A stretch of 31,407 bases of DNA, taken from Limnoglobus sp043757025 (GTDB lineage: Bacteria > Planctomycetota > Planctomycetia > Gemmatales > Gemmataceae). The DNA is taken from the NCBI GenBank assembly GCA_043757025.1, contig JAYVQG010000122.1:1-31407 (forward strand), in the 5' to 3' direction. The notes beneath the pieces are model-generated. The model was not told the DNA's origin. It was given only the letters and a program-made list of their open reading frames with translations, and did not search any database. A program made the position numbers and the translations under genes. Positions 8,334 to 15,204 of this stretch are shown here, one piece after another (positions within the stretch are counted from its first letter, which is position 1; each line of letters begins with the position of its first letter).

Positions 8334-9434
8334 TCATTGAGAGGAAGGGAGTATGACGACAGGGACAGTCAGTTTGAATGACATGGTGTCATCGTCGGAA
8401 TCCACCAACTCGAACAGCAACGCAAACTCGACTCGAACTGTCGAGGGCGTTCGACCCGTATAATTGACGACAACCGTGCCCGATTCGTCCGCGGGCTTGA
8501 TATCAAACGGCATCCCGTCGCTCAGGCTGTTAATACGGAACGACTTGCCAGTACGTGAATGAAAAATGACTTTCGCCTTGTACACGTTCGCCCCGCCTTC
8601 GACGCGGGGCAAAGTCAGGCGACTCGGTGCGGCCGAAAAGGCCGTATCGACCCGTGCGATCACGCGGAGTCGCAAGAACTCCTCGCTGTTCTGAAAGATG
8701 ATCAGACTGTCGTCATAGTTGGTCTGCTCGGGACTGGGTCGGACAGCAATATCAAGGTAGCCGATCAAATGCTGCTGCCCCCGAGAAGTTGTTGTGAGAA
8801 CGTCCTTCTCCGACTGGGTTGGGGTGACAACTGAGATCGAAATGTTGGCATTGTCGGAGCGTAGCCCGGCTAGGTCGCCTGAATAACTCCCGTAACTCCT
8901 GATCTCCACCCGCTTGGTGGACAGCACACCGGCCGGGATCACCCCGAATGCCACGGCGTGTGGCACCAAGTACACGCGGGCGACCGGGGTATACGCGACC
9001 ACCACATGGTACTCATCTCGTTCCGTCTCGAGATCACGGAAAAATACGGAACTGGCGTATTGCTTCCCCGGTTCGCCGCTCACTCGTAAATCGAGGTAGA
9101 GCGTCTGTACGCCGCCTGGCGGGACGATCAGCCTCGTCACCGTCCGCTTCTCATCCCCTTCGAGTTGGTACACCTTCATGCACGTGCAATCGGTGCGAAA
9201 GTCTCCCACTGTCACAGGCGCATCACCGGAATTGCGTATTTCGATAGATGCTTGCTTGATGTCCCCGTTGCTAACGGTGCCGAGGTTGACCATACCGGCC
9301 GTTTCGATGCGACCGCCGAAGTTGTCACCTGCCGCCGACTGATGTGTACGAGGAGCCCAAAGTAACCACACGACAATGACAACGGCCAGTGTCGTCAATA
9401 GTAGACCAGTCCAAATCGTGCGCCGATGAGTCAT
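8334..9434 (-). CDS. DUF1573 domain membrane-anchored protein
   Basis: A 366-residue protein with one N-terminal transmembrane segment (about residues 8-27, TGLLLTTLAVVIVVWLLW), placing the rest outside the cytoplasmic membrane. Residues about 45-130 match the DUF1573 pattern: NLGTVSNGDIKQASIEIRNSGDAPVTV, then a Cys-containing turn TDCTCMKVY (C83, C85), and VPPGGVQTLYLDLRVSGEPGKQ. The fold is expected to be immunoglobulin-like (ASPM/SPD-2/Hydin-like). The middle and C-terminal parts contain further beta-rich repeats (FGVIPAGVLSTKRVEIRSYG; GGANVYKAKVIFHSRTGK), suggesting two or three tandem Ig-like modules. The function of DUF1573 is not known. It sits between the 369-aa secreted protein and the DUF1559 gene with short gaps on the same strand. 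Confidence 0.8.
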   Translation of the reverse strand: MTHRRTIWTGLLLTTLAVVIVVWLLWAPRTHQSAAGDNFGGRIETAGMVNLGTVSNGDIKQASIEIRNSGDAPVTVGDFRTDCTCMKVYQLEGDEKRTVTRLIVPPGGVQTLYLDLRVSGEPGKQYASSVFFRDLETERDEYHVVVAYTPVARVYLVPHAVAFGVIPAGVLSTKRVEIRSYGSYSGDLAGLRSDNANISISVVTPTQSEKDVLTTTSRGQQHLIGYLDIAVRPSPEQTNYDDSLIIFQNSEEFLRLRVIARVDTAFSAAPSRLTLPRVEGGANVYKAKVIFHSRTGKSFRINSLSDGMPFDIKPADESGTVVVNYTGRTPSTVRVEFALLFELVDSDDDTMSFKLTVPVVILPSSQ

Positions 9435-9514
9435 CGTGATACCCGTTGGTGTTGGAGTTCGCAGGTCGTAACGCGGCGAGTGGAAGGAGTGCTACGAACT
9501 TGTGTTATCGGGTT

Positions 9515-10624
9515 TCATTCGCGAATCGGTGGTCGGTCACCTCGCCGCGATCGCCGCCTCACGAAGACGCCGATCACGACCGACACGAACGCTAAGCCGA
9601 CTGCGGTCACGCCAAACCAACTACGCACGGAAGACGGGGCGAGGGGATCTTCGCGCGGGGCTGCTCTGGCGGGTGTGTATTCTTTACCGATGGGGACAGG
9701 GGTGTCGGTTCTCACTGCCGCCGCGTTGATTGTGTAAGTGGTGTTGGCCAGCTCATCGAACGCTCGTACTCCCCCGGCGGGGATCGGCGAGAGCGGCTCT
9801 TTCGGCAGTTTCTCGTTTATCACAATATTTTTCATCAGATAGTCGGACACGACGACCTTTTCGCCGCGAAATTGAAGTACGGCTTTGCAGCGAACGGGTA
9901 CGAAAATTGACGGCTTCAATTCCCGGAATTCCTCAACCGAGAATTCGTTTATCCACGTGACGGCCCCTGCCTCCCGCATTGTCAGGATGCACTTGTCTAT
10001 CATCCAGTTGGTTCCCGGATCGACCCACACCTCATACGTTCTCTCGCCAGCATCACAGTCTATCAGCATGCGAGCCAGTCGCTTCGTGCCATTCTGCACC
10101 CACCCGCTCTCGCGCACGGTACCTTTTTGGACGATATCAGCTAAAGTGTAAATCCGTTTGGGCGGCTGCGTAATGAGGCCGAGCGGCAGGGAGTGTAGGC
10201 CGACTTCCCACGGGTCCGTTTCCAGCGCTCGACGGTTCAAGCCCGTTACCAGCGCCCCGAAGGTACTTTCCTCTTTCCCAGCAACCTTCCCATTGTGAAT
10301 CTCGACAACGAACTGGGTGCCGCTTTTCACCGTTACGTCGGTAACGAGCTTGGGTCGAGTTTGTTCGACAGCCCGCATCGTCGTAGGGCTACGCCAATAT
10401 CGGGCAGTTCTTTTGGATTCTTTTCCTTTAATCGTTTGGGTTTGCTCGACCTCAGCGTAATATGCCCTGATCATCTCAACTGACGCCTTATTCGCCGATG
10501 CGGCCGTTGCCACCACGTCGTCAGCGCATGCCGGTTGCGTGAAAAAGGTCGCAGCGAAGCACGACATAAGAACAACTGAGGCTGACAAAATCAGTCGCGT
10601 CGACCGGGGGAATTGTGACAGCAT
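9515..10624 (-). CDS. Secreted, C-terminally anchored protein, possibly LolA-like fold
   Basis: A 369-residue protein starting MLSQFPRSTRLILSASVVLMSC, a signal peptide ending near ACA-DD (about residue 34). The exported domain (residues about 35-300) is beta-rich, with SVEMIRAYYAEVEQTQTIKG and ARYWRSPTTMRAVEQ followed by RMLIDCDAGERTYEVWVDPGTNWMIDKC. The order 'residue modified by treatment, then YEVWVDP.T..i.k' recalls LolA/LolB-like outer-membrane lipoprotein-sorting folds common in planctomycetes; this assignment is tentative. A C-terminal transmembrane helix (WFGVTAVGLAFVSVVIGVFV) with an Arg-rich tail (RRRSRRGDR) anchors it with the tail inside. ATG 10624 is preferred over GTG 10633 because AAGGTGA lies at a suitable distance upstream. 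It follows the Cys-rich ORF by 58 bp and precedes DUF1573 by 80 bp. Confidence 0.72.
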   Translation of the reverse strand: MLSQFPRSTRLILSASVVLMSCFAATFFTQPACADDVVATAASANKASVEMIRAYYAEVEQTQTIKGKESKRTARYWRSPTTMRAVEQTRPKLVTDVTVKSGTQFVVEIHNGKVAGKEESTFGALVTGLNRRALETDPWEVGLHSLPLGLITQPPKRIYTLADIVQKGTVRESGWVQNGTKRLARMLIDCDAGERTYEVWVDPGTNWMIDKCILTMREAGAVTWINEFSVEEFRELKPSIFVPVRCKAVLQFRGEKVVVSDYLMKNIVINEKLPKEPLSPIPAGGVRAFDELANTTYTINAAAVRTDTPVPIGKEYTPARAAPREDPLAPSSVRSWFGVTAVGLAFVSVVIGVFVRRRSRRGDRPPIRE

Positions 10625-10682
10625 AAACTTCACCTTTTTGAAGTGCCCCCAGAACCCAAAAGCGCGTGAGGCGACAAGCGGC

Positions 10683-10958
10683 TTAACTAGCGCAGTTGCC
10701 TACCGAATGCGGCATACAAGGGGTTTGGGTCAGGGTGGCGGCTTGACACGTACCCATACCTACGACAGGGTTGCCGCCCGGACAGTTGACGCTACTCGCC
10801 GACATGCAGATTGCGGTACCATTCTGCGTACACCCGATGGTCGTCACCTGAGTCCCTATACATAAAACTCCGTTAATCGTTTGGCACGCCGCGCAGATTT
10901 GTGCCCATGATTGCCTCCTCCGAAGTCTGAAGTGTAAGTTGGCACGAACAATCTCCAC
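10683..10958 (-). CDS. Small cysteine-rich protein ORF, start/frame uncertain
   Basis: The frame reads 91 residues from a GTG at 10958. Nine cysteines occur at 22, 25, 33, 43, 51, 59, 71, 81 and 89, spaced mostly 8-12 apart, in a Thr/Gly/Asn-rich context (INGVLCIGTQVTTIGC, NGTAICMSASSVNCPGG). This composition looks like a genuine disulfide- or metal-binding small protein rather than chance. The first 17 residues (MEIVRANLHFRLRRRQS) look non-coding, have no ribosome binding site and are probably 5' leader. A very strong GGAGGAGG at 10914-10921 sits five bases before an ATG at 10908, but that ATG is offset by one base and meets TAA after 11 codons. The gene therefore has a one-base indel, a programmed +1 shift or an unorthodox start. 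It heads the probable operon running to 7386. I do not recognise a family. Confidence 0.5.
   Translation of the reverse strand: MEIVRANLHFRLRRRQSWAQICAACQTINGVLCIGTQVTTIGCTQNGTAICMSASSVNCPGGNPVVGMGTCQAATLTQTPCMPHSVGNCAS
10873..10921 (-). promoter_or_regulatory. Strong Shine-Dalgarno with an 11-codon ORF inside the Cys-rich gene
   Basis: On the minus strand GGAGGAGG (10921-10914), five spacer bases and ATG (10908-10906) form a near-ideal initiation site. It opens an 11-codon reading frame (MGTNLRGVPND, stop TAA at 10875-10873) lying in a different frame from the Cys-rich protein that continues past it. It is either the true start of that protein disrupted by a frameshift, or a short leader peptide. 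Confidence 0.6.
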
Positions 10959-11063
10959 ACGTGGATGCTAATCAAGAAGCCAACTACAGTCAAGCGAGAA
11001 ATTTGAAATTTTTACAAGTGGCGCGTCGCTTTCGGAGCGAAGCATAGGCGTCTTACGTGGAGT

Positions 11064-11107
11064 ACGCGGCTCGCGTGCAGGACAGTCAGACCACACGCGA
11101 GCCGCGT
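11064..11107. repeat. 14-bp perfect inverted repeat
   Basis: ACGCGGCTCGCGTG at 11064-11077 is repeated as its exact reverse complement at 11094-11107, separated by 16 nt. Each arm is rich in CG steps. No T-run follows on either strand. It could be a terminator-like hairpin, a mobile repeat or an operator for a dimeric regulator. Confidence 0.8.
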
Positions 11108-11207
11108 GCGCTACTTATCGCTGCGCAAAGCCTACGCGGCGCGGCGAATTCATCCCGATTCGATTCCACCCACACGAATTGCGATAGTCAAAAAATCGGA
11201 GGCGATC

Positions 11208-11219
11208 CGACGTAAGTCG
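11208..11219 (+). promoter_or_regulatory. CGACGTAAGTCG motif, copy 1
   Basis: The 12-mer has CGAC/GTCG half sites flanking GTAA. It lies 552 bp upstream of the first pilus ATPase and recurs at 11503-11513 (inverted, 11 bases) and at 24449-24460 (all 12 bases). A role as a regulator site is inference. Confidence 0.35.
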
Positions 11220-11238
11220 GAATTCGCATGTTGCACGG

Positions 11239-11343
11239 AGTGACATAGAAATGTCGCCAAATGACATAGAAATGCGCCCAAATGACATAGAATTGTCGCG
11301 TCCGGTCGATTTTGTGTCGCATCCGGTCGATTTTGGGGCGCTA
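11239..11343. repeat. Five 21-bp tandem units in constant phase
   Basis: Three units of the type (A)RTGACATAGAAATGTCGCC at 11239, 11260 and 11281 are followed without phase change by two units of the type CCGGTCGATTTTGTGTCGCA at 11302 and 11323. The element TGTCGC recurs at 11252, 11294 and 11315, exactly on the 21-bp grid across both types. Because 21 is divisible by three, minus-strand frames stay open and give heptapeptide repeats, which explains the spurious ORFs here. Confidence 0.85.
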
Positions 11344-11502
11344 GTTGTGCCGAGCGTTGAATCGAGGCCCATCGGCGTAACCCACGACAAGCCATCAGAA
11401 TAACGCGAAATCGCCCGAAACAAATCAGCGATTTGCGATCAAAAAGTGGCGTTTTGAGACGCGAAAATGGCAAAAAAACGGTTTTTGAGACTTTGGAATT
11501 GT

Positions 11503-11513
11503 GACTTACGTCG
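11503..11513 (-). promoter_or_regulatory. CGACGTAAGTC motif, copy 2 (inverted)
   Basis: GACTTACGTCG on the plus strand is the reverse complement of the first 11 bases of the 11208 motif. It lies about 258 bp before the pilus ATPase start, closer to the expected promoter region than copy 1. Confidence 0.35.
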
Positions 11514-11770
11514 ATTGTGGCGAGGCACGACCGGCGCGATTCGGCGAAACTACCGCAATTTTTCCGATTTCATCTCTGGTAACCGATTCCAATATCGGCC
11601 ATGATGAACGAAGAGGGGGTTTCCCTCCCATCATTCTTTCATCGTCTCCGTGTTGGATCGCCGTGCGATTTCTCGCTCTGCATACGCAACGCCAGGGTTA
11701 TTCCATCGTCCCGTTGGACCCTGCGCCACCGTTTTTCGGATTCACCCGTACTTTTTGAAGGAGTCGCGAC

Positions 11771-13480
11771 ATGGCAAAGGGCCGTGGAGATTTCACCGAC
11801 GTTCTGGTTAAGAAGAAGATTATCAGCGTGGAACAGGCTCACGAAGCCGCCGCGATGGCGACTTCGACCGGTTTGAAGTTGCAAGATGCGCTTCAAAAGC
11901 TGAACTACGTCACGCTGAACGAGTCCGCCGAGGCGATGGCCGAACATGGCGGGTTCCAGTTCGTCGATCTGACGACGCTGGAAATTCCGAGATCGGTGAT
12001 CGAGTTGGTGCCGGAATCGGTCGCCCGCGAAAACATGGTGCTCCCGCTCGCACTCGAGGGGAACGTCATGAAGATCGCTATGCCGGACCCGACGAATTAC
12101 GACGTTCTGCAAAAGCTGCAATTCGTGCTCAACCGCGATATTCAGCCGGTTCTTGCGGTGCAAGAACAGATTCAAGAAGCGATTAACCGCAACTACGGCC
12201 AGTCGGAAACCGAGTCGGTCGACTCGATGTTGAGCGAATTTACCGACACGCAGATCGAATTCACGCAAACCGAGAGTATGTCGAGCCTGGCGAATGCCGA
12301 CGAAAGCGACGCGCCGGTGGTGCGGCTCGTCAACCTGATGATCGTCGAAGCGATCGGCCAGCGGGCATCGGATATTCACATCGAACCGTTCGCCGACCGC
12401 GTCCGTGTGCGTTACCGGATCGACGGCATCCTCATCGAGCGCGATGCCGCCCCACGCCGATTGATGGCACCGATGATCTCGCGGATTAAAATTATGTCGA
12501 ACATCGACATTTCGGAGAAACGCCGCCCGCAAGACGGCCGGATCAAGATGAACTCCGGCGGCAAGCACTTCGACCTCCGCGTCAGCATGTTGCCCACCGT
12601 TCACGGTCAGTCGGCGGTGATGCGAATCCTCGACCGGAGCAACATTCAGGTCAGCATCCGCGATTTGGGTTTTATCGAAGAAGAATACATCCGGTTCCAG
12701 AACATCATCAAACGGCCGAACGGCATCTTCCTGGTTACGGGGCCTACGGGTTCTGGGAAGACGACGACGCTTTACGCAGCACTGAACGAACTGAACCGCC
12801 CCGACCGCAAGATCATCACGGCCGAAGACCCCGTCGAATACTACCTACCCGGCATCAACCAGGTCGAGGTGAAGCACCAGATCGGCCTCGACTTCGCCCG
12901 GATTATCCGTGCGATGTTGCGGCAGGCTCCGAACATCATCCTCGTCGGGGAAATCCGCGATAAGGAAACGGCTGAGATTGCCGTACAGGCGTCTTTGACT
13001 GGACACTTGGTTTTCAGCACACTACACACGAACGATGCGCCCAGTGCAATCACGCGACTGGCCGATATCGGTGTACAGCCGTTCCTTATCGCCAGCTCGA
13101 TTATTGCGGTCATGGGACAGCGGCTCGTGCGGGTGAATTGCCCGAAATGCAAAGACAGTTACACCCCCGAAGAGAGCGAATTGCGGGCCTGCAATATCAC
13201 CCCCGAGAAGGCGGCGACCGGATCGTTCATGAAGGGCAAAGGCTGCCCGTATTGTCGACAAGGTGGCTTCCGTGGGCGTCAGGCGATTTTCGAGCTGATG
13301 CGAATGAGCGGCCAACTTCGCGAACTGACTTTCGCGCAGGCACCGAGCCAAGAACTGCGGCGGAAAGCCCGTGCCGGCGGGATGCGAACATTGCTCGAAG
13401 ACGGTGCAGCGAAAGCACTTAAAGGGCAAACGACGCTCGAAGAAGTTCTCAGCACCTGCCATGCCGAGATCGAGTCTTGA
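11771..13480 (+). CDS. GspE/PilB-type assembly ATPase (first copy)
   Basis: A 569-residue secretion/pilus ATPase that powers pilin or pseudopilin assembly from the cytoplasmic face. Residues 1-150 form an N-terminal T2SSE/MshEN-type domain (FTDVLVKKKIISVEQAHEAA; ENMVLPLALEGNVMKIAMPDP). VRLVNLMIVEAIGQRASDIHIEPF opens the conserved core. Walker A is GPTGSGKT at 324-331, the Asp box is ITAEDPVEYYLPGINQVEV, Walker B is NIILVGEIRD at 388-397, and the His box is TGHLVFSTLHTNDAPSAI. A four-cysteine zinc motif is intact: CPKC at 457-460 and CPYC at 492-495. Length and motif order are normal for the family. ATG 11771 is set by AAGGAG eight bases upstream. It is followed by a 394-bp gap and then pilT, so it may be a separate transcript from the rest of the locus. 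Confidence 0.95.
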   Translation: MAKGRGDFTDVLVKKKIISVEQAHEAAAMATSTGLKLQDALQKLNYVTLNESAEAMAEHGGFQFVDLTTLEIPRSVIELVPESVARENMVLPLALEGNVMKIAMPDPTNYDVLQKLQFVLNRDIQPVLAVQEQIQEAINRNYGQSETESVDSMLSEFTDTQIEFTQTESMSSLANADESDAPVVRLVNLMIVEAIGQRASDIHIEPFADRVRVRYRIDGILIERDAAPRRLMAPMISRIKIMSNIDISEKRRPQDGRIKMNSGGKHFDLRVSMLPTVHGQSAVMRILDRSNIQVSIRDLGFIEEEYIRFQNIIKRPNGIFLVTGPTGSGKTTTLYAALNELNRPDRKIITAEDPVEYYLPGINQVEVKHQIGLDFARIIRAMLRQAPNIILVGEIRDKETAEIAVQASLTGHLVFSTLHTNDAPSAITRLADIGVQPFLIASSIIAVMGQRLVRVNCPKCKDSYTPEESELRACNITPEKAATGSFMKGKGCPYCRQGGFRGRQAIFELMRMSGQLRELTFAQAPSQELRRKARAGGMRTLLEDGAAKALKGQTTLEEVLSTCHAEIES

Positions 13481-13874
13481 GTTCGAGATGCGGAGTCAAC
13501 AGCATTATGCTGGGGTCTGAATGCTTGAGTCCGAATTTGCAGTTATGGAATGGAATGGCGGAGGTGACGCTAGTGAAGCCGTTTCGGTCGATGACATCGA
13601 GTGTGGAAGCGTTCGATGTGGTCGTTGGGATGCTTGTCCCAATTGCTGTAATCCAGTGGCGTGAGGTTCGTTGGAATCGGATGACATGTTGTTATCCGGT
13701 GCAATAAGGGATGGAACCCGTACCCGCGGTGGGACTATTGTTCCCGACCGTTTAATTTGGCTCGATGGGAATGGTTACGGATAATCGATTACCGCCCGAC
13801 GAAGAAGCGCGTGGGGCGGAGTGAAGTTTCGATTGTCTTAGCCATCATCGTGCCGGACTCTGAGAGTGAGTACC
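13481..13874. other. 394-bp gap between the first assembly ATPase and pilT
   Basis: No convincing gene is visible in this stretch. The only structure I see is a short hairpin TTGGGA-TGCTTG-TCCCAA at 13625-13642, which is weak and lacks a T-run. The length suggests an untranslated leader or a promoter for the downstream pilus operon, but no clear promoter boxes were identified. Confidence 0.5.
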
Positions 13875-15053
13875 ATGGCCACCGTAGCAATGGAGAAGTT
13901 GCTGTCCACAGTGATCCAACTGAAAGCCAGCGACTTACACATCAGTGTCGGACAGCCGCCCGTCGTGCGACAGGGTGGGCGGATGCGCAAACTCGAAGCC
14001 AAAGTGCTCGATGCGGACGATACGACCGCACTCATGAAGTCGATCACGCCCGACCGCTGCCAGCAAGAGCTTCAGCAAAAGGGCGGAGCCGACTTCGCGA
14101 TCGAGTACGTCGACGGTTACCGGTTCCGGGTGGCCGTGTTCAAACAGCGCGGCAGTATCGGCATGGTGCTGCGGCGGATTCCGAGTCAGTTTCTGACGTT
14201 CGAACAATTGAAAATGCCCGAGGCGATTCGTTCGCTGATCGTGCGACCACGCGGTCTGTTACTCGTCACGGGGCCGACCGGTTCCGGCAAGACGACTAGC
14301 CTCGCGTCGATGATTAACTTCTTGAACGATAACTACGATCGGCACATCATCACGCTGGAAGACCCGATCGAGTATCACCATAAGCACAAAAAATGCACGA
14401 TGAACCAGCGGGAGATCGGCGTCGACGTCCCGGACTTTAAGGAAGGCCTGCGACGCGCTTTGCGGATGGACCCCGACTGTATTCTGGTCGGTGAAATGCG
14501 CGACTTGGAAACGATTCACGCCGCCATCGAGGCCGCCGAAACCGGCCACGTCGTGTTCGGTACGCTCCACACCTCGGGTGCGGCAAGTACCGTCAACCGG
14601 ATCATCGACGTCTTCCCGCAAGACCAACAAGATCAGATCCGCACGCAACTTTCGACCGCGCTCATGGGGGTGCTATCGCAGGCGCTGCTGCCGAAGAAAC
14701 CCGATGGTGTGATCGCGGCATACGAGATGATGGTCGTCACCGCGGCGATTCAGAACCTGATTCGCGAAAACAAAGTCTACCGCATCGACTCGGCCATCCA
14801 AACGGGCCGAAAGAACGGCATGTTCCTGCTCGACGAATCGCTGTTTAAGCTCTGGAAAGAAGACCTTTGCGAGAAGGAAGAAGTCTTGCTGAAGTCGTCC
14901 CGCCCGGCAGAACTGGCCGCGAAGATCGCCGCCGCCGAACGAGGGATGCTCGAAGACGAAGAGAACGAAGACGATGACGACGACGACGATGACGATGATG
15001 ATGACGACGAAGAGGATGATCGCCCCAAGAAGAAGGCACCGTACAAACGGTAA
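13875..15053 (+). CDS. pilT: PilT-type twitching/retraction ATPase with polyaspartate tail
   Basis: A 392-residue hexameric ATPase of the PilT family, which retracts type IV pili by depolymerising the pilus base. The N-terminus (MATVAMEKLLSTVIQLKASDLHISVGQPP) is the PilT PAS-like start. Walker A is GPTGSGKT at 133-140, the Asp box is ITLEDPIEYHH, Walker B is CILVGEMRD at 202-210, and the His box is TGHVVFGTLHTSGAASTVNRIIDVFP. LSTALMGVLSQALLPK is also typical of PilT. The zinc cysteines of GspE are absent, as expected. The C-terminus is unusual: after AERGMLEDEEN it has 13 consecutive aspartates, more acidic residues and a basic end (RPKKKAPYKR). The underlying GAT/GAC run could vary by slippage. 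ATG 13875 is preferred to GTG 13866. The next ATPase begins about 150 bp downstream, so co-transcription is likely. Confidence 0.93.
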   Translation: MATVAMEKLLSTVIQLKASDLHISVGQPPVVRQGGRMRKLEAKVLDADDTTALMKSITPDRCQQELQQKGGADFAIEYVDGYRFRVAVFKQRGSIGMVLRRIPSQFLTFEQLKMPEAIRSLIVRPRGLLLVTGPTGSGKTTSLASMINFLNDNYDRHIITLEDPIEYHHKHKKCTMNQREIGVDVPDFKEGLRRALRMDPDCILVGEMRDLETIHAAIEAAETGHVVFGTLHTSGAASTVNRIIDVFPQDQQDQIRTQLSTALMGVLSQALLPKKPDGVIAAYEMMVVTAAIQNLIRENKVYRIDSAIQTGRKNGMFLLDESLFKLWKEDLCEKEEVLLKSSRPAELAAKIAAAERGMLEDEENEDDDDDDDDDDDDDEEDDRPKKKAPYKR

Positions 15054-15204
15054 TCGCTTGCGGTGATTGCCCGGGACGGCGGTCGTTCCGGGCTGGAATT
15101 GTCGACGTCTTCGCTACCAACATACTGCTTCGGTTTGCCGTTCCTACTGTGTGACTCACGGTGGTCGAGTGGCCCGAACTTCCTTCACACAGAGAGTGGA
15201 CCCG

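Larger units (their letters stand above)
10959..11770. other. 812-bp intergenic region between the Cys-rich operon and the pilus locus
   Basis: This divergent intergenic region contains no convincing gene. The two minus-strand open frames crossing 11115-11473 are created by 21-bp repeats without internal stops. It holds an inverted repeat (11064-11107), five phased 21-bp units (11239-11343), two copies of a CGACGTAAGTC motif (11208 and, inverted, 11503), and an A/T-rich stretch around 11440-11490 with poly-A and poly-T tracts. The Shine-Dalgarno of the first pilus ATPase, AAGGAG, lies at 11757-11762. Promoters for both flanking operons should lie here, but I could not identify convincing -35/-10 boxes. 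Confidence 0.6.

Noticed and set aside
11115..11473. Minus-strand ORFs of 102 and 107 codons with heptapeptide repeats
   Set aside because: They arise from the 21-bp repeats, two frames are open at once, there is no ribosome binding site and the flanking composition is non-coding.
11639..12604. 321-codon minus-strand ORF
   Set aside because: It is antisense to the first assembly ATPase; its His/Arg-rich composition is typical of a shadow frame.
13477..13707. 76-codon plus-strand ORF between the first ATPase and pilT
   Set aside because: It overlaps the ATPase stop codon, has no ribosome binding site and shows no recognisable composition; left as an unexplained gap.
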